Shown: positions 50,085 through 63,317 of the stretch, one piece after another
How positions within the stretch are numbered: position 1 is the first letter of the stretch
Layout: every line of letters starts with the position of its first letter
From: Ignelater luminosus
Lineage: Eukaryota; Arthropoda; Insecta; Coleoptera; Elateridae
Assembly (NCBI GenBank): GCA_011009095.1
Contig: VTPC01005723.1
Location: 251,121 to 315,120 of the forward strand
DNA: 64,000 nucleotides
Direction of reading: 5' to 3'
Made by a program: the position numbers and the translations under genes
Notes under the pieces: model-generated
Told to the model about the DNA's origin: nothing
Seen by the model: the letters and a program-made list of their open reading frames with translations, nothing else
Databases searched by the model: none

Positions 50085-51225
50085 TTAGTTCTAACTTATC
50101 TGGAACTTTTCCCCCCTCTGCGCTGTGACGATAATCTTCTTTGTAGATATTGAATCTATTAAAATATCTAAGGCACTCTGAAGGCCGGGTCTTTTTTGAA
50201 AAGTTTTTACGCCTTCTGCTTCATCAGCCAGTACGAGAAGATGTGGTGTCGCTGAAAGAAGAGAATGTTGTTTAGACATCTTTTCACTTCAAGTGTAGGT
50301 GTCTGAAGTGACTTGCGTAATCCACTGTCCAAGTACGTCCATGGCTAGGCCTGCTTTGTTTATCAGGAAATCTGCATCCGCAGTAGCCCATAAGTCTAAC
50401 TGCGATGTCTTTACTGATAGTATCTCTGTGTACGTCCGCATGCTGCTGTTCTTGATCTTAGGTGAACTTTGTCTTCTACCTTTCAAACACCACAATAACA
50501 GATAACCCAAACCAGCGTGAAAGAAGTAACACCGTTTACTACTGTGCTATCAGTCTAGATGTAGTGTTGGGAAAAAGCTTTTGAAGTGTTGACGTCACTG
50601 CCTATGCTCCTTTCAATCCTCTTCGAATTTTACAATGCAATCATTTCTTACGAAAACTTGCTGCCTGTCACGGGAACGATTTTGTTGCGAAGCGCAACAC
50701 CTCCACCGTATACAAAAAACAAGCGACTTCACTTGATATTTTCTGGAGAATTTTAATGGTCTGACTCTGGGAAAAGTATTGACATCCCGATTTCGTCCAG
50801 AGTCCCTAAGGTTCTTTTCTCCGGACAGCTTCTCACATACCTTCAAATAGATTAAGAAGTGTAAAAGTGCACTTTCCACGGTACCACCACAGCCTTGGAC
50901 TCTGAACTGACGCATGAGGTTTTGCTCAATAGACGTATCAGTCTACACTCAAGTACGACGTACTGTAAAAAAAATCATTTGCTGTAAACTGTTCAGATTC
51001 TGCAGCAGACATCTTCTGTTTGAAGTTTCCCATTTGCTGGGCGTATATTTGGGCTGATTTTGCGTAATGTAGGTGTTCCATAGCGTTGAAATGCGACAGC
51101 ATTTCAAAGACGCAGTGAAAATGAATCTCTCGGTCTTCAGACTGTTTAGCATGAATGCAGATATTGCAAGAACAGGATTCTCTAAACAGCTCTAATACGG
51201 GTGACTGGGTCACCTTCATAAATGA
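50085..51225 (-). pseudogene. Relic of a large repeat-encoded protein of unknown function
   Basis: Less AT-rich than its surroundings, with minus-strand open pieces 50938-51219, 50613-50915, 50289-50510 and 50091-50279 lying in one direction. The first contains FEMLSHFNAMEHLHYAKSAQ and FTANDFF, and the next begins shortly after TDTSIEQNLMR. These blocks, in this order, recall a long uncharacterised protein (HYAKSA... then MTIEQ.LMR) that is scattered in many invertebrate genomes and behaves like a mobile-element gene. A later piece, DLWATADADFLINKAG, could be its distal part. This identification is from memory of the motif pattern only. No terminal repeats were found, and the coding sequence is fragmented. 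Confidence 0.4.
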
Positions 51226-51327
51226 CTTTTTGCCAGAACATAATTCTTGATAATACTCGTAGTTGTGCAGATTGCCTTTCTACAACAAACACGCGCGATC
51301 ATTTCATGTTATTATTGGTCCTACAAG

Positions 51328-51354
51328 ATATATATATATATATATATATATATA
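51328..51354. repeat. AT microsatellite, 27 bp
   Basis: An uninterrupted alternating AT run. Confidence 0.95.
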
Positions 51355-54300
51355 CCATTAGAAAGTTTATTTTACGCCAAAAATATTTAGAAAATGCCAA
51401 TGTTTCTTAATTTTTCCGGGCTTATGAGCTTCTTGTCAAACTGGAAACAATGTCACTCACTAAGTATTCATAACTATAACCCAGTTCATCCTATTTAATT
51501 TAAGCACTATGTAAACATTTTAGGCCCATATGTTCTGTCTTAACATCAGTTTCAACGCTTGTTTGCACCTTTCCAGGATTTCAGATGCTCACGTGCTTGA
51601 AATCCAAGGAAGCCGACATAGAAAAGTTGGGGTGTCCTTTAGTATCTTGTTAATAACTTTAAACAGGATCATCATGCTCAATCTCAGCTTTAGTTAATTT
51701 TTGGTTCAAACCTAAAATTTCTAGACTATAATACCAAGTTGTTTTTGACTGAATAATCCCAAACTGATCGTCTCGGAAATGCAATTTTTATGTTTTTTAA
51801 TAGTAGAACACATACTGTGTGTCTCACGGATAACAGAGCATAAGGAAAAGTCTAACCAAGCGTCAGACGAAGAGTTCTTTAATTGTTCTACTAATTTAAT
51901 AAGAACACCCACCATTAAAGTTGTCCAGAATGAGAAGAAGAAAATATATTTTAGGATCTTACTCATGTCTTTACGTACATTCCGACTTCCGTGAAGCATA
52001 GGGTATATTGAAATATTGATTGATCACATTTTCCGTTTTAAGATGAAGATTTCTTTTTTACGTTAGATATATTGAGTATAAGGATTTTTATATGTTTCTA
52101 ATGAAATATGAAACACTTCTTTAAAACTTTCTTGGTTACAAAAAATAGCAGCAGATCTATAATTTATTATAATTTTATAAAATGCTAACAAAATGATATA
52201 TCAAAAATAAAAAATACTCGAGCTACTTTCTAAATTAAAACATATTTCAGCTCTTAAATATTCAAACAGACACGTGCTCTAAATCTGACATCAGATTTCT
52301 AAAACAATACGTTATAATGTTCACAAAAAAATTAAAGAAAATTATTATAGAGGGTGTGTGCAATACACACGACAGATATATCGACGCCAGTCCATATTCC
52401 TAAGGAAGTTCTTGGCGCCATGTCGCAGTTCTTGAACTTAAAACTAGAATTGACATGACATGAACAAAGTGAGCATAGAGAAATGTTTATTTAGATCATT
52501 AACTCCTACTTATGGATCTAAATTATTTCCGTGTTTGTTGTTGTTGTATCGGAATCCCATCTGGAATTTCGATGCGGCCAGATGAAAGAAGCCGACTTTT
52601 ATTTCTGTCCATGCATATAAATTCTTCAATATTTAAAACTGTAATTTTATTTATTGAATATTTATAAAACGTGAAATGGTAGTTGTTTAATGATATTGTT
52701 GTTTAGATTTATTTATTTGTTATTGTAGCTTAAAGAGTTTTAACAGGAATGAAGAAGATTGCATGCAGTTTGAACATTAAGAGAATGGTAGTAATATTAA
52801 TAATAATAAAAAAAATCCGTTATTTAGATGTAAAAAAGTGGTTTAGTGCCTTATATGTCTGAGTAAATTTTTTATCATCAGGCAAGGTTAGACCGTTTCC
52901 AAAAATAACCCACTCAATTTACTTTAAGGTATGAAAATTAATTTTTGTTTGAAATTCTTCTGAGTTTACTGTTAAAGTCATGGTTTTTAAAATGATCTAG
53001 ATAAATTTAAAATGACATTTTGGCAGCAGAAAAAATCTAGCAAAAACTAGACAAATTACAAATAAGCAAAGGTGGTGGGTTTCTTTGATCTTTTCCAATA
53101 CAATCCATTAAGAAGAATATTAATAAATTATTAGATAGGATAAGATCTCGCTCAATACCATGTATGCTTACTCTTCAGTTGTTTGATCTTTTGCAAAAGT
53201 TAAATTTAATGACCTCGCAGAATTAGCATCAACGTTATTCCTGTAATCTCTTTTTTATCGAAGAATACTGTATTCATGACTTTTGATATTTGCTTGCATG
53301 TTTTCTTTTTTGGATTTTGATTTTATTTGTTTTTCATTGTGAGATTTCCACTTTCAATTCTGGATTATCTTCTCTTTTTCCCCATTAATTACAAACCGGT
53401 ACACTCTAATTTGTTTGTCCAAATTCAAACAAAGATTGTGACACAACATTTCTATCTCCAAAACTCTCAAGCACTGTATTAGACATATTTTCATTGAATT
53501 TGTATTGAATTGCAATGATCACATTAAGCTGTTTTTGGCAAGGTACATGTAGTCAATAAAAAGTCATTCTGAAGTACTCGTAAATTGTCAATTGTCTAGT
53601 TAATATCATTGAAAGCAAAGAAAGAAAGACTGAGGAGCTTAATGTTGTGCCACCACAAACAAAAATATTAGACAATGATAAAGGTTTTATAAAGTAACCT
53701 TGTTTAAACTGATAAATATAACCTAAACTTGAAGCAAAATTTTTCCCAGATAGATTCTAGGATATCAACTTTTTTTCCTAATGGAGATTTGGGCATTAAC
53801 TCCAAAGATCACTAACCCACCCGCGCTATAATTTCAGTTGGCTACAGATTGTGGCTGAAGGTTGAGAAAGCAGAAGTACAAATTTGGGCAATATCTAAAG
53901 TTTCTAAAATATTTTTTTATTTTTGTGCTCAGGCAAAGAGATAGAATTGATAAGTGTGCATTGTTAATGTAAAGTTGCATGTGTTATATGTATATTGAAT
54001 ACCAGTGATTTAAATTTTGATTTGAAAGAAAATCGTTGAAAATTGTAGAAAACTTCACTATGTTGTTTACATGCGACAATATGGCAGACCTCATGGTCTA
54101 AGTAGATTTTAGTTTTGTAACGAAGATGCTTGGTATACCGAATTTACATCTTTCAACCCTTAGGACATTTATTGTAAAACAATAGAGACAATTTGCTTTA
54201 GATTTTCTTCTTGACAACCAAATATATTGATACATGTTACTTCTTCATCATGGTTGGGTTTCTAATAAGAAGGGTCAATTAATGTCAACCCTAGTGAGCC

Positions 54301-55556
54301 AGAATCATCTTAATGTTCTAATGATTTGTTTTTCCTCAAGTTGTATTTTTGATTTGTTTTTTAGAAATCAACTTGGGACTTAAAATTGCTTTTGTAGCCT
54401 TTATATAAATTAGTACTAAGTGCGCAAAGCAACTCTTTTTATCAGAGACCTTTGATTGATATGAAATTGATCTGCATTGTCTTCGATGTCAGACTAATCA
54501 AATTCTTAAAAAATTAATTCGTCATATACTAGCAACTAGAGACACAAATCATTATTTCTAGGTCAAGGGTCTGAAGACTTACCACATCAATTTTGAAACG
54601 TCGAGTTTACTCTTCGTGAATTTTTGTAAACTTTTTTTTACCAAAAACAAGTTTTTCGTTTTAGCCATTTTTGCATCTATTTAATAAAGACCAGATGTGC
54701 AAGTAGCTTTTTATTCAATTTCTTATAAAGCACAAAGTCTGCAGTTTTCATGTATATCGGTTAGTGTACCAAATACCAAGAAGACACTTTAGATTTTATA
54801 TATGATAGCCTTTTTGCATTTCTTTTTAATGTTGTTTCTTGTCAAAGACACCAGTCAGTAATAAGAGCAGCTATGTGGAAAGTACACTTTTTGTAATGAC
54901 TAATGATATTCTAATTACTAAATGTTCTATGAAAACACATTAACATAACCAAGACTTATCTTTAGTATCCAGTACGCTTCTAAGACGTAATCTACGATAC
55001 GAAAACTATTTTTGACCATTATCAACACATGACTTTGCCATCACTTAACTATTTCCGATTTTAATCATTCTTTATAGAGGCCGATAACTTAAACAACATA
55101 AGGTAAATAAGGGAACCTTTCTCAAGCATTTTCCTAGAGCAGCACTTATCTTCAGACTACTGGTAATCCGTAAGCAGATCGTTGCATCGATAGTGTGCAG
55201 AAACATTACACGCAGTACCTGTACAATTACTATATGGAAGTAAATTTTCAGATATTGAAATCTAAATGAAAGAAAAATTAAAATACAATACTCCAGCATT
55301 CATTGTAAAAGCACATTCTCGTCTGCACGCAAAATGTTAATGTGGCAGTCTAACAAATTGCAATTAGCTGCACATATTTTCAATGGGTACAAAGATGTAG
55401 TGTCGCAAAAGTGCGTACAGTTTCAACTTGCAACGCAAATTCTTTCAAATGTTGCTTTATTGTTTTATAGAGCTCTGCACGCGCAGAATTTTGTTGACCT
55501 GGTCCGGTCCGGCAGCACTTGAATTAAATAGCTCGAGAAAAATTAATAACATCCTC
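51355..55556. other. Non-coding stretch, no gene seen
   Basis: AT-rich sequence. A slightly richer patch at about 52370-52620 has no open frame of note. Open frames at 51721-51999 and 55072-55522 are short and unsupported. Confidence 0.5.
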
Positions 55557-55560
55557 AACC

Positions 55561-55696
55561 GGACCAAAGTCCGACAAGCCTGAGACGTCTGACATGTTCA
55601 AAAAGCCTGACTTGCTCGACCAGGCCGAAAAGCCAAATCATTTGGAAAAGTTCGACATGTTCGGAAAGCCTGAGAGGTCCGAATGGCCTGAAGGCC
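55561..55696 (+). repeat. Minisatellite with a 9-bp period
   Basis: From 55575 the sequence can be cut into nine-base units such as AAGCCTGAG, ACGTCTGAC, AAGCCTGAC, TTGCTCGAC, CAGGCCGAA, AAGTTCGAC, AAGCCTGAG, AGGTCCGAA and TGGCCTGAA. The shared pattern is NNGNCYGAN with about 14 units. Read in one frame it gives tripeptides ending in D or E (KPE, TSD, KPD, LLD, QAE, RSE, WPE), open over its length but without a start codon or flanking coding signal. I take it as a repeat and not a gene. Confidence 0.7.
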
Positions 55697-56339
55697 CATA
55701 TTAACGCAAAACATTCAACCGATGAAGCTAGAAATAGACAACCAAGGCTTGATTCAGGCCCATCTGTATATATATCACGGTATTTAATTGTATTTTATGT
55801 CATGAAGATCAACTTTTACCAAAATGCAATTTAGTATTAGCTGTAATAAAATTTGCGGGGATATTGGCTCTTTCTTTTGTTAATTACGCTTATTGTTACA
55901 ATAACAGATGAGTGACTACATAAGCTCGTGAGTCGGGGACTAAGGTTAACCACTGTACTTGTAGCAATCGTAATCCTTCGAGGTCTGGGCGAAAGGTGGG
56001 CCCGATTTAACTCTTACAGTGGTTTCCCATCTTTTGGTCAAGTTGAACTCATTTTTGTTGGTGTGTTTTATTTTAAAGAGAAAAGGAAACACGAAAAACT
56101 AAAAACAATTGTTATAGAGCAGTTCATATATGCAGATAAGATATACTATTAATAGACGTAATAGAAGTTCTAAAACTCCCGACCACATGATAGCTAAATA
56201 GGCTATTTGTTTCATTAGTAATAATAATCAAGCGAATGATACTAAGGTATTACGATTTACGAATAGATGCTATTTGCACTAATCCGACCAAGAAAAAAGT
56301 TTTTCTTACTAAAAAAGGCTTTTATCAGTCAAAAATATG

Positions 56340-56390
56340 CGGCCCGAAAAGCCCGATAAATCAACAAGCTTGAGTGGTCCGAAAAGTCGA
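56340..56390 (+). repeat. Second patch of the 9-bp minisatellite
   Basis: CGGCCCGAAAAGCCCGATAA and, further on, GGTCCGAAAAGTCGA have the same nine-base rhythm and words as the array 640 bp upstream. Confidence 0.5.
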
Positions 56391-59300
56391 ATATAGAGCC
56401 AATCAGAAATTCTAAGCCGTACAGGCCTTTACTATGTTGTAACCTCAGCAGCGAAAGTGGATTCTTGGAAACAAAAGAAGAAAAAGTTCAAGAAGAAATC
56501 CGGATGTAACTGTAATGGTTTAAAAAAATTCTATTAGCATAAAAAGCATAAAATGATACACTATGAGTTTACTTGCATGCAAACGAAGACCCAAAACTAA
56601 AGTACCTACCCTTAACATACCGTATATGTCAAGTAGTCTTCAACATCAGCATTCCGCATACTAGCGAGAATCTTTGGACGCATTCAGCAGAAAAAACAGC
56701 TACCGCTACTCATCGCTCTTTCGAGTCGATGGATGGAAATTTGATGTAAACATTTGTTAGTAGCGCAGCGCATCATCAGAATTTTACTCAACAGCTTGCT
56801 AACTGTTGAATCTACTGAATGCATCCTTTTATTTACGTTTTCATCCAACTGTTAATAATTCTATCAGTAACAGAACCTCAAGATTCTGAAGTGTCTCTCT
56901 TACAGGACGTGTAATCATTCATCGCGCTTTGAATTCTTCTCTTTTCAGCTTCTGCAGAGAAAACTGACTTGGGATGATGCTTCTTCTATCCTCTCTGAGG
57001 TTAATTACGACAGTCAGTGATGCCAAAATCTTTAATAAAAGTTGTCTTAAGCTCTTAGACAAAGGGTTGCTCTCTAACGGTTTGGCTGGCGTTCAAGCCT
57101 TGTCTTACCTGATGGTAAGGAATTGAATTTTAAAAAGTGATGAAGACTGATTTTTGCGCTCTCGGATAAATAGACGAGGAGCTAGGTACGTAACTTATAC
57201 AGACTCGCGAAAATTGCATTTTGGTTAGCAAATAATCGCTAAAGTTGTAGTTGTTTTGGTTCCACAAGCGAAATATTAAATAATTTATGTAAATGTGAAA
57301 AATGCATTACAGAAATATATTCGGAGGACTATAAAAAATAAATAAAATAAGGGATTAATAAATAGAAAATTGAAACGTCACAAGAATCAATAGTCTTTGT
57401 CAATTTTATTTTTTTATGTTTTTTTTCCAGGGCTTTATTTACTTCGTCCTGATTTTATTTTCTCAGGTGATCTTATAAACATCATATTTAAGCGTTTGTT
57501 ATCATGTTGTTATAGTATGATGCTTTCTTCAATAGTATTACAAAGTATCTACAAAATGTATTTATATAAATAAAAACAAAAGATTAACCTTTATATTAGT
57601 TTCAAATCTTGCCAACTGGTTTCTTTTTCAATAAAAACAAACTGTGTAGACTGCAAAAACTTCGACTTAACGATTTTAACTTTTATTTGTCCGTACCATA
57701 TAAATCCCACCAGTCTCGGTTTCCTATTTTTTATATTTCCAATTTACATAAATTTAAAAATATTAATTTCAAAAAAGCCCGCAATGATCTACTTATCAAA
57801 TCATGTGTACCCTACACTAACTAAGCATGCAGATTTTTTTCCTTTACTGCAAACCCGGTATGTGGATTACAGTTATGTAATAACACCGTTAATAAACGAG
57901 TAGAAAGTTCATTTTTGCGAAATGTCAGCGCTAACCTCAATTAACCTTGGTAAATTAGTATTATCATTTCATCAAATGGTACCATCACTTTTAAAGGTAT
58001 ATAATATCTGGGTTCGAATGAAATATTGTGTTGTTACATACATTGTAATACCTACTTGGGTCGCAAATTGCTATCCTTATTTACGGTCTCATATAATAAT
58101 CTTAATTTTACAAGGAAGTTTGTCTAACATCTTGGTTGGTACTTGTTTGCCTTTTTATTTATTGAAATTGACCAGTATGGATTTAAACCAAATTATAAGA
58201 ATTTATAAAAACTGTAATTAATTACATAGAGTATTTTCACACCTTAAACTATAAATAGTTCCAATTAGTTATTATTTTAATTGACTCTTTTCTTCCTGAT
58301 GTATTTTTCACACATATTTGCAAGGTTCCATCATAACTTAAACTTCTTCCTACAGAATTAGGCAAAAAATTAGTGTACCTTTCTTTAAGATCAATTTATG
58401 AACTTTTAATTTTTTTGTAAGGAAAAATTAAAATGTTGCAAATATTATTAAAAGGCTTCCGTGACTACTACTGTATACGACCTCGTTCGTGCATTTTCTA
58501 CACGAAGCGAAAATTATATTTAATTGTTAAGAAATAATAATAGTAATAACAGCCACCAAGTTGATTTACACAATTTGTGGAACAGTTTCATTGTTAGATA
58601 GCAAGTATATTGACGTTGATATTTACTGCTTGATATTTTGTAATAATGTGTATTGAAGAAATATTGAATTCTGAAATATTCACACACTATTCTAGGTATA
58701 TAGGATATGTAGGATAAAATGATTTTCTTTTCAGAACTCTCTGTAAACATACGTAATGCATGCTTTTGATAATGGAAAGAAAAATTGAACTCGAAATGTA
58801 AATAGACTTTTATTGGATCTGTAAAATAAGCTATTGTTGCTAGGCTGGACAGACTTTTGTTGTGTTATTTATATATTTATATTACAAATATATTAGAATC
58901 GCAAATATATTGGAGATTTATTGGTTAATTCAATAAGGTTACTCACCACTATGGTAGTAAATGTTGAAAAACTTCTTACCATTGTGAATCTTTAAATATT
59001 ATTAATTATAGATTCATCATGTCATACTTCTGTAATGTTTACTCACATGACGCTTGCTGTTAACTAAATTATGGGAATGTTTGAGATCAAAATCACCAAC
59101 CAGATTTGTTTACATCTCACTACTTACTGTTGTAAAAAGCCTCCGTCTGTTCCTAGAAAAAACTTAAAGCTTGGTTGTTGATTAAAGAACTATAAATGAT
59201 GCGCAACGTTCTTTTTTAGAAATTGTAAAGGTCAACTTCGACTTTGCAAAAATCCGTGAATTTTAATGTCTAGAAATTGTAAAACAAAATCAAGTGTTTG

Positions 59301-62300
59301 GGTTAATTTGAACTCAAAATATCTTTTTATTTTTCTTTTATAGACTCGTTTATTAACACTAAGAACTTCAACCGTTTCAAGTGACATTCTTCTGAAACTA
59401 ACCTTATTTAGAAACCTTTCTTTAAGCTCATTTATACAAATATTGGTGGTATGAAGAGCAACGTAATTTTGGTGTCACCAAACAAGCCTGTAACGCACGA
59501 AGATATAGGTTAATACTGGATTCTGTAAATCCTTGTCTAAATATTTTACTTTAATAAGTGCAAAAGCATTTGGAAATATTCATCTAACACTTTTTGTATC
59601 CAGTCTTGCACAGGACTAATGGTTTCTACACAAAAACAAAAGGATCTACTACCTTGTTTATTTTACTCGAAACCATCAGAAGTACCAGCTTGTTGTCTAG
59701 AATTATGTAATCCATGAACGATTCAGCCCAAAATGGATGCGTTTCCAGTTTGCATAAATTTGAGAGTGAATCACTTTCGCCTTTTTGACTTTAGAAATGC
59801 AAGTCTTTTCACTTTTCGTGACCTCTCGAAATATTCCTTTGCTTTAGCTAATGCAACAAACGAATGGTTTTCCAAATGGGGTGAACATTAGAAACTAACC
59901 ACATTATTGTACCTGCTTTGAACAAAGCAGATGTAGAAAAGTGACTGATTAAATTGCAAAAGAAAAACAGTTTGAAATGCAACGTTTGGATAAATCACTG
60001 TTCCTTGGTTAGTTACTCTTAAAACTACTTTTTAAAGACAATATTGTTAAAATCAAATAACATAATAAAAGTCAAACATTTTTGAAATAATTTTAATGAC
60101 AGCGTAGTGAAAAGTTTTAAGTTTGCTGGCCTTCTCGTCTCCGTATGATTTTGCTATTTCAGAAACGCATCGTAAAGTATGCGTTTGGCTTCCTTTAAAC
60201 AGTACTGCTTGATAAGGCATTTTTCTATTGTGTTATGCCTGAATTATATTTTAATTCCACAGATCCTTGAGGTCTGTATAGAACAATCTTAAAACTTTCA
60301 TAGCAAATTTGCTGTCTACTAGGATTACTGATTATGATTAGTCGCAAACCTATAACGACATCAATACAAAAACCACCGCATCAAAGGGAAGTCAAACAAT
60401 CATAAATAAAAAGTGAAGTTCAAGTTTGCTTTTGTATACTAGCGTCATATCCACCTGTCGTGACATTTGAGGATTTTACCAAGTAAATCGTACTGGAACT
60501 TTTTATATACGAACATTTTCTTTAATGTACGTGACCTTTCTTAAAGGAACCTTGATCTAATTCGACATCTGTCAATTCGACGCCGAGTTGCACAATCCCA
60601 CATCGTCCTTGCTTTAGGACGAAAGACCATGCCCTTTGATTTATACTAAGCAAGTACGTACTCAAACTATATTAACCGGAATTCTCCCGACAAAAGTTGG
60701 ATTTAGGGAAAATAACCGCAAAAAGGCGTTCCAGTTTCCGCGGTACCGGTTTATATGCTCCACGAAAGCCCCAACCTAGAGATACCCAACGTCACTGGCT
60801 GGACGTTTCAGCAAAGACTCGCACTCTCACTTCCAACTTTTGGTATTTTGCAAGCACAGAGGGTGATAACGTCAGGGTACTGCGACCCCTATTTGTTACT
60901 GGAGATATGAAGACCTTTCGGACTTGTACGAATTTGGCGTCTTCCAGCATAAGACTCCCTACCTCCTCAAGATGACTAGTAAGTGACTACTAAGTTGAGT
61001 ACGCTGTGTTTTGTATTTTTATAAACTGCTCAGTCTGCTAACTGGCTTAATTAATTCGTGCGGTTTCACCCTACCACTCCACGCAGCCTCGTTCCTCTAC
61101 TAGCTAAACCCAACCGATCGACTTTGACAATTTGTTCTTACCTGATGCCCTCCAACCCACTCACTTCAACTGTGAGATGCTCCCCATTGAAGGAGAACAC
61201 AAGTGTATCTAGGAGAAAGCACAAATGTCTTTATATTCCTTGTCGAACGTGGTAACCAGATAGACAAGTCAAGCACCCCTGGTAGAAAGTTGTACAGCAT
61301 ACCTGTAGGAAAGGTATCTTGGAATCTCTCTATCTTACGAGAGTCCCCACCGCTTTGCTACATCTACCAACCCATACTTGATCTCTCATATCATCTAAGT
61401 TCAGCAAATCTAGCAACGAGTTTTTCCACTGCTCAAGGTCTCTCTTAGTTTTAAAATGAACAACTCGTTGAATTACTTCCAAGTAAAAGCCTTAGAACAC
61501 AACAGCTTTTACTAACCAACATTATGACGGCCATTTCACAACCTTCTTGTAACTTGTTTTGTTTCCAAAATGTAAATCAAGAGGGAGCAGGGAGTTCTTG
61601 ACTCGTTACAGCAAGCAATCTCCCAGGAAGCGTTTGAAGCATGTCAAAAGCGCTGTAAGCTCTGTATCCGGCCAGAAAAGGAGTTCTTCTGTGCGTAAGT
61701 CTAGAAAATCCAGAAAATTTCCAATACGATCAGATTGTATCAGGGACCTTTTATTATCTACTGCCTGTATGATAAAACTCAAGAGAAATCAAGAATACCA
61801 AAGCAAGCTAATTTGGGATTTAATCTTAAATTGAGAAATTTCAGAATATTTTCTAGAATGGCAGGAGTCTTGATAGTACGACGTTTCTAATATTTAAAAT
61901 GACAAAAGGATTATGTTAAATGAAACATCACGCAAAGATGACCAACTGTAATTAACAGACAATTTGCTTTCACGTATGTGTGATTGACCCATTACCAAGT
62001 GTTTGAATTCTTGATATCATCTTTCACCATGACTAGAAGGCAATTCAGGAATATCGGAAGGGGGAGGTTTCTCTCAGAACTGAAAGACCAAATTTGAAAC
62101 CGAAGCGAAAGCGCAGTGAAACTAGTAGAAATTGTCACTTTGAACAGCAGTTCTCTATGAGTTAATTTTGGTCTTACTCTATTGTTATCTAAAATAATGA
62201 AGACTAATTTTATGCAATTATATTAAAATAGCAACAAAAGTGGGAAAGCGAGTGCAACTAGTTGTGTTCGAAGAAAGTTATAAATTAAAATTGATGGAAA

Positions 62301-63317
62301 GTTATCTAAGACGAACTAAAAAACTTGAATTTTTTAAGTTTAAGTTTAAAATTGGAAAATGTATGAGATAAATAGTAAAAGAAGTAAGATCGTTTTCAGT
62401 CTTTCTCTGAAAAATCTCCCTGCATTGACGTGGTCGAACTACCTGCCATTAACTTATCATCGCGCTAGCGCGCTGCTCGTCTTTTTATTCTTGTTAACGG
62501 GTCTTAGAAATAAGCTAGAAATGTGTTGCACTTGCTCGTTATTTTCATTTTCTTATGTCGTAAATGGTCACGGTGTCTTTTTTTATCTTGGTCAATTTAA
62601 GATGTAACATAAGTCCTGGGAGCTAATTCTTTGTTTTCTTTATATTTGCAACATTTGACATCCAAGGATTTTTGTTTCTTTAAAATGCCAATACTATTTA
62701 CAATTCCTGTAAATATTGATTTTATGAATGATTTGTTGCGGACAAAAACAGAATTCGCCAGCAACCTAGCTCTAAAGCCAGAGACGGGTGGAGTCTAAAC
62801 TATTTCTGTACAATTATTTAAACTAACAGTTTTTAATTGCGTACTTTTGTTTACATCAATGAGTGCCAGTCACGAAAGTTACGTCGCTGCCTTATGTCTT
62901 GGTGACAAACCAAACAACTTTAACCATAAAGAAACATATTTATTGATACTGTTACTGAGAAGTATTTTTAGTTTTTACTTTAAATAAACATGATGCGGAC
63001 GATTATCAAGATGCTTTATTAATAATAAAATTAAGGCGAGCAACAGCTTATCTTTGGATTGAGTTTATGGTCAAGACTTACTTTAGATCACTTCTATTTC
63101 TGGTTATAAATTAATTTTCAATTTTCAGGTTTCGGGCTTTATTATTAAATTTGATGTAGAATTTAGCAAATCTCCACTCACAAAATAAATCACGACACAC
63201 TTGATGATATTTACTTTTAAGTTGTTTACCTGCGACGAAATGCATCAAAGACGACCTCCACGCTTGGCTGTCTACCACCCAATACTTGATCTTTCACACG
63301 CACAACTCCCTTTTATC
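56391..63317. other. Non-coding stretch, no gene supported
   Basis: Mostly AT-rich. From about 60430 to 61860 the sequence is clearly richer in G and C and open frames of 80-90 codons occur (60697-60975, 61203-61448, 61559-61834), but none shows a domain I recognise, and the frames overlap. It may be a decayed transposable element. A 24-base segment near 61366 (ACCCATACTTGATCTCTCA) recurs in altered form near 63280. Confidence 0.4.

Noticed and set aside
60697-61834. Open frames of 80-92 codons in a GC-richer segment
   Set aside because: Frames overlap, no domain or splice sites are recognisable, and the composition fits a decayed repeat. A phrase at about 61590-61690 in another frame (SQEAFEACQKR) faintly recalls a mariner transposase end but is too short to call.
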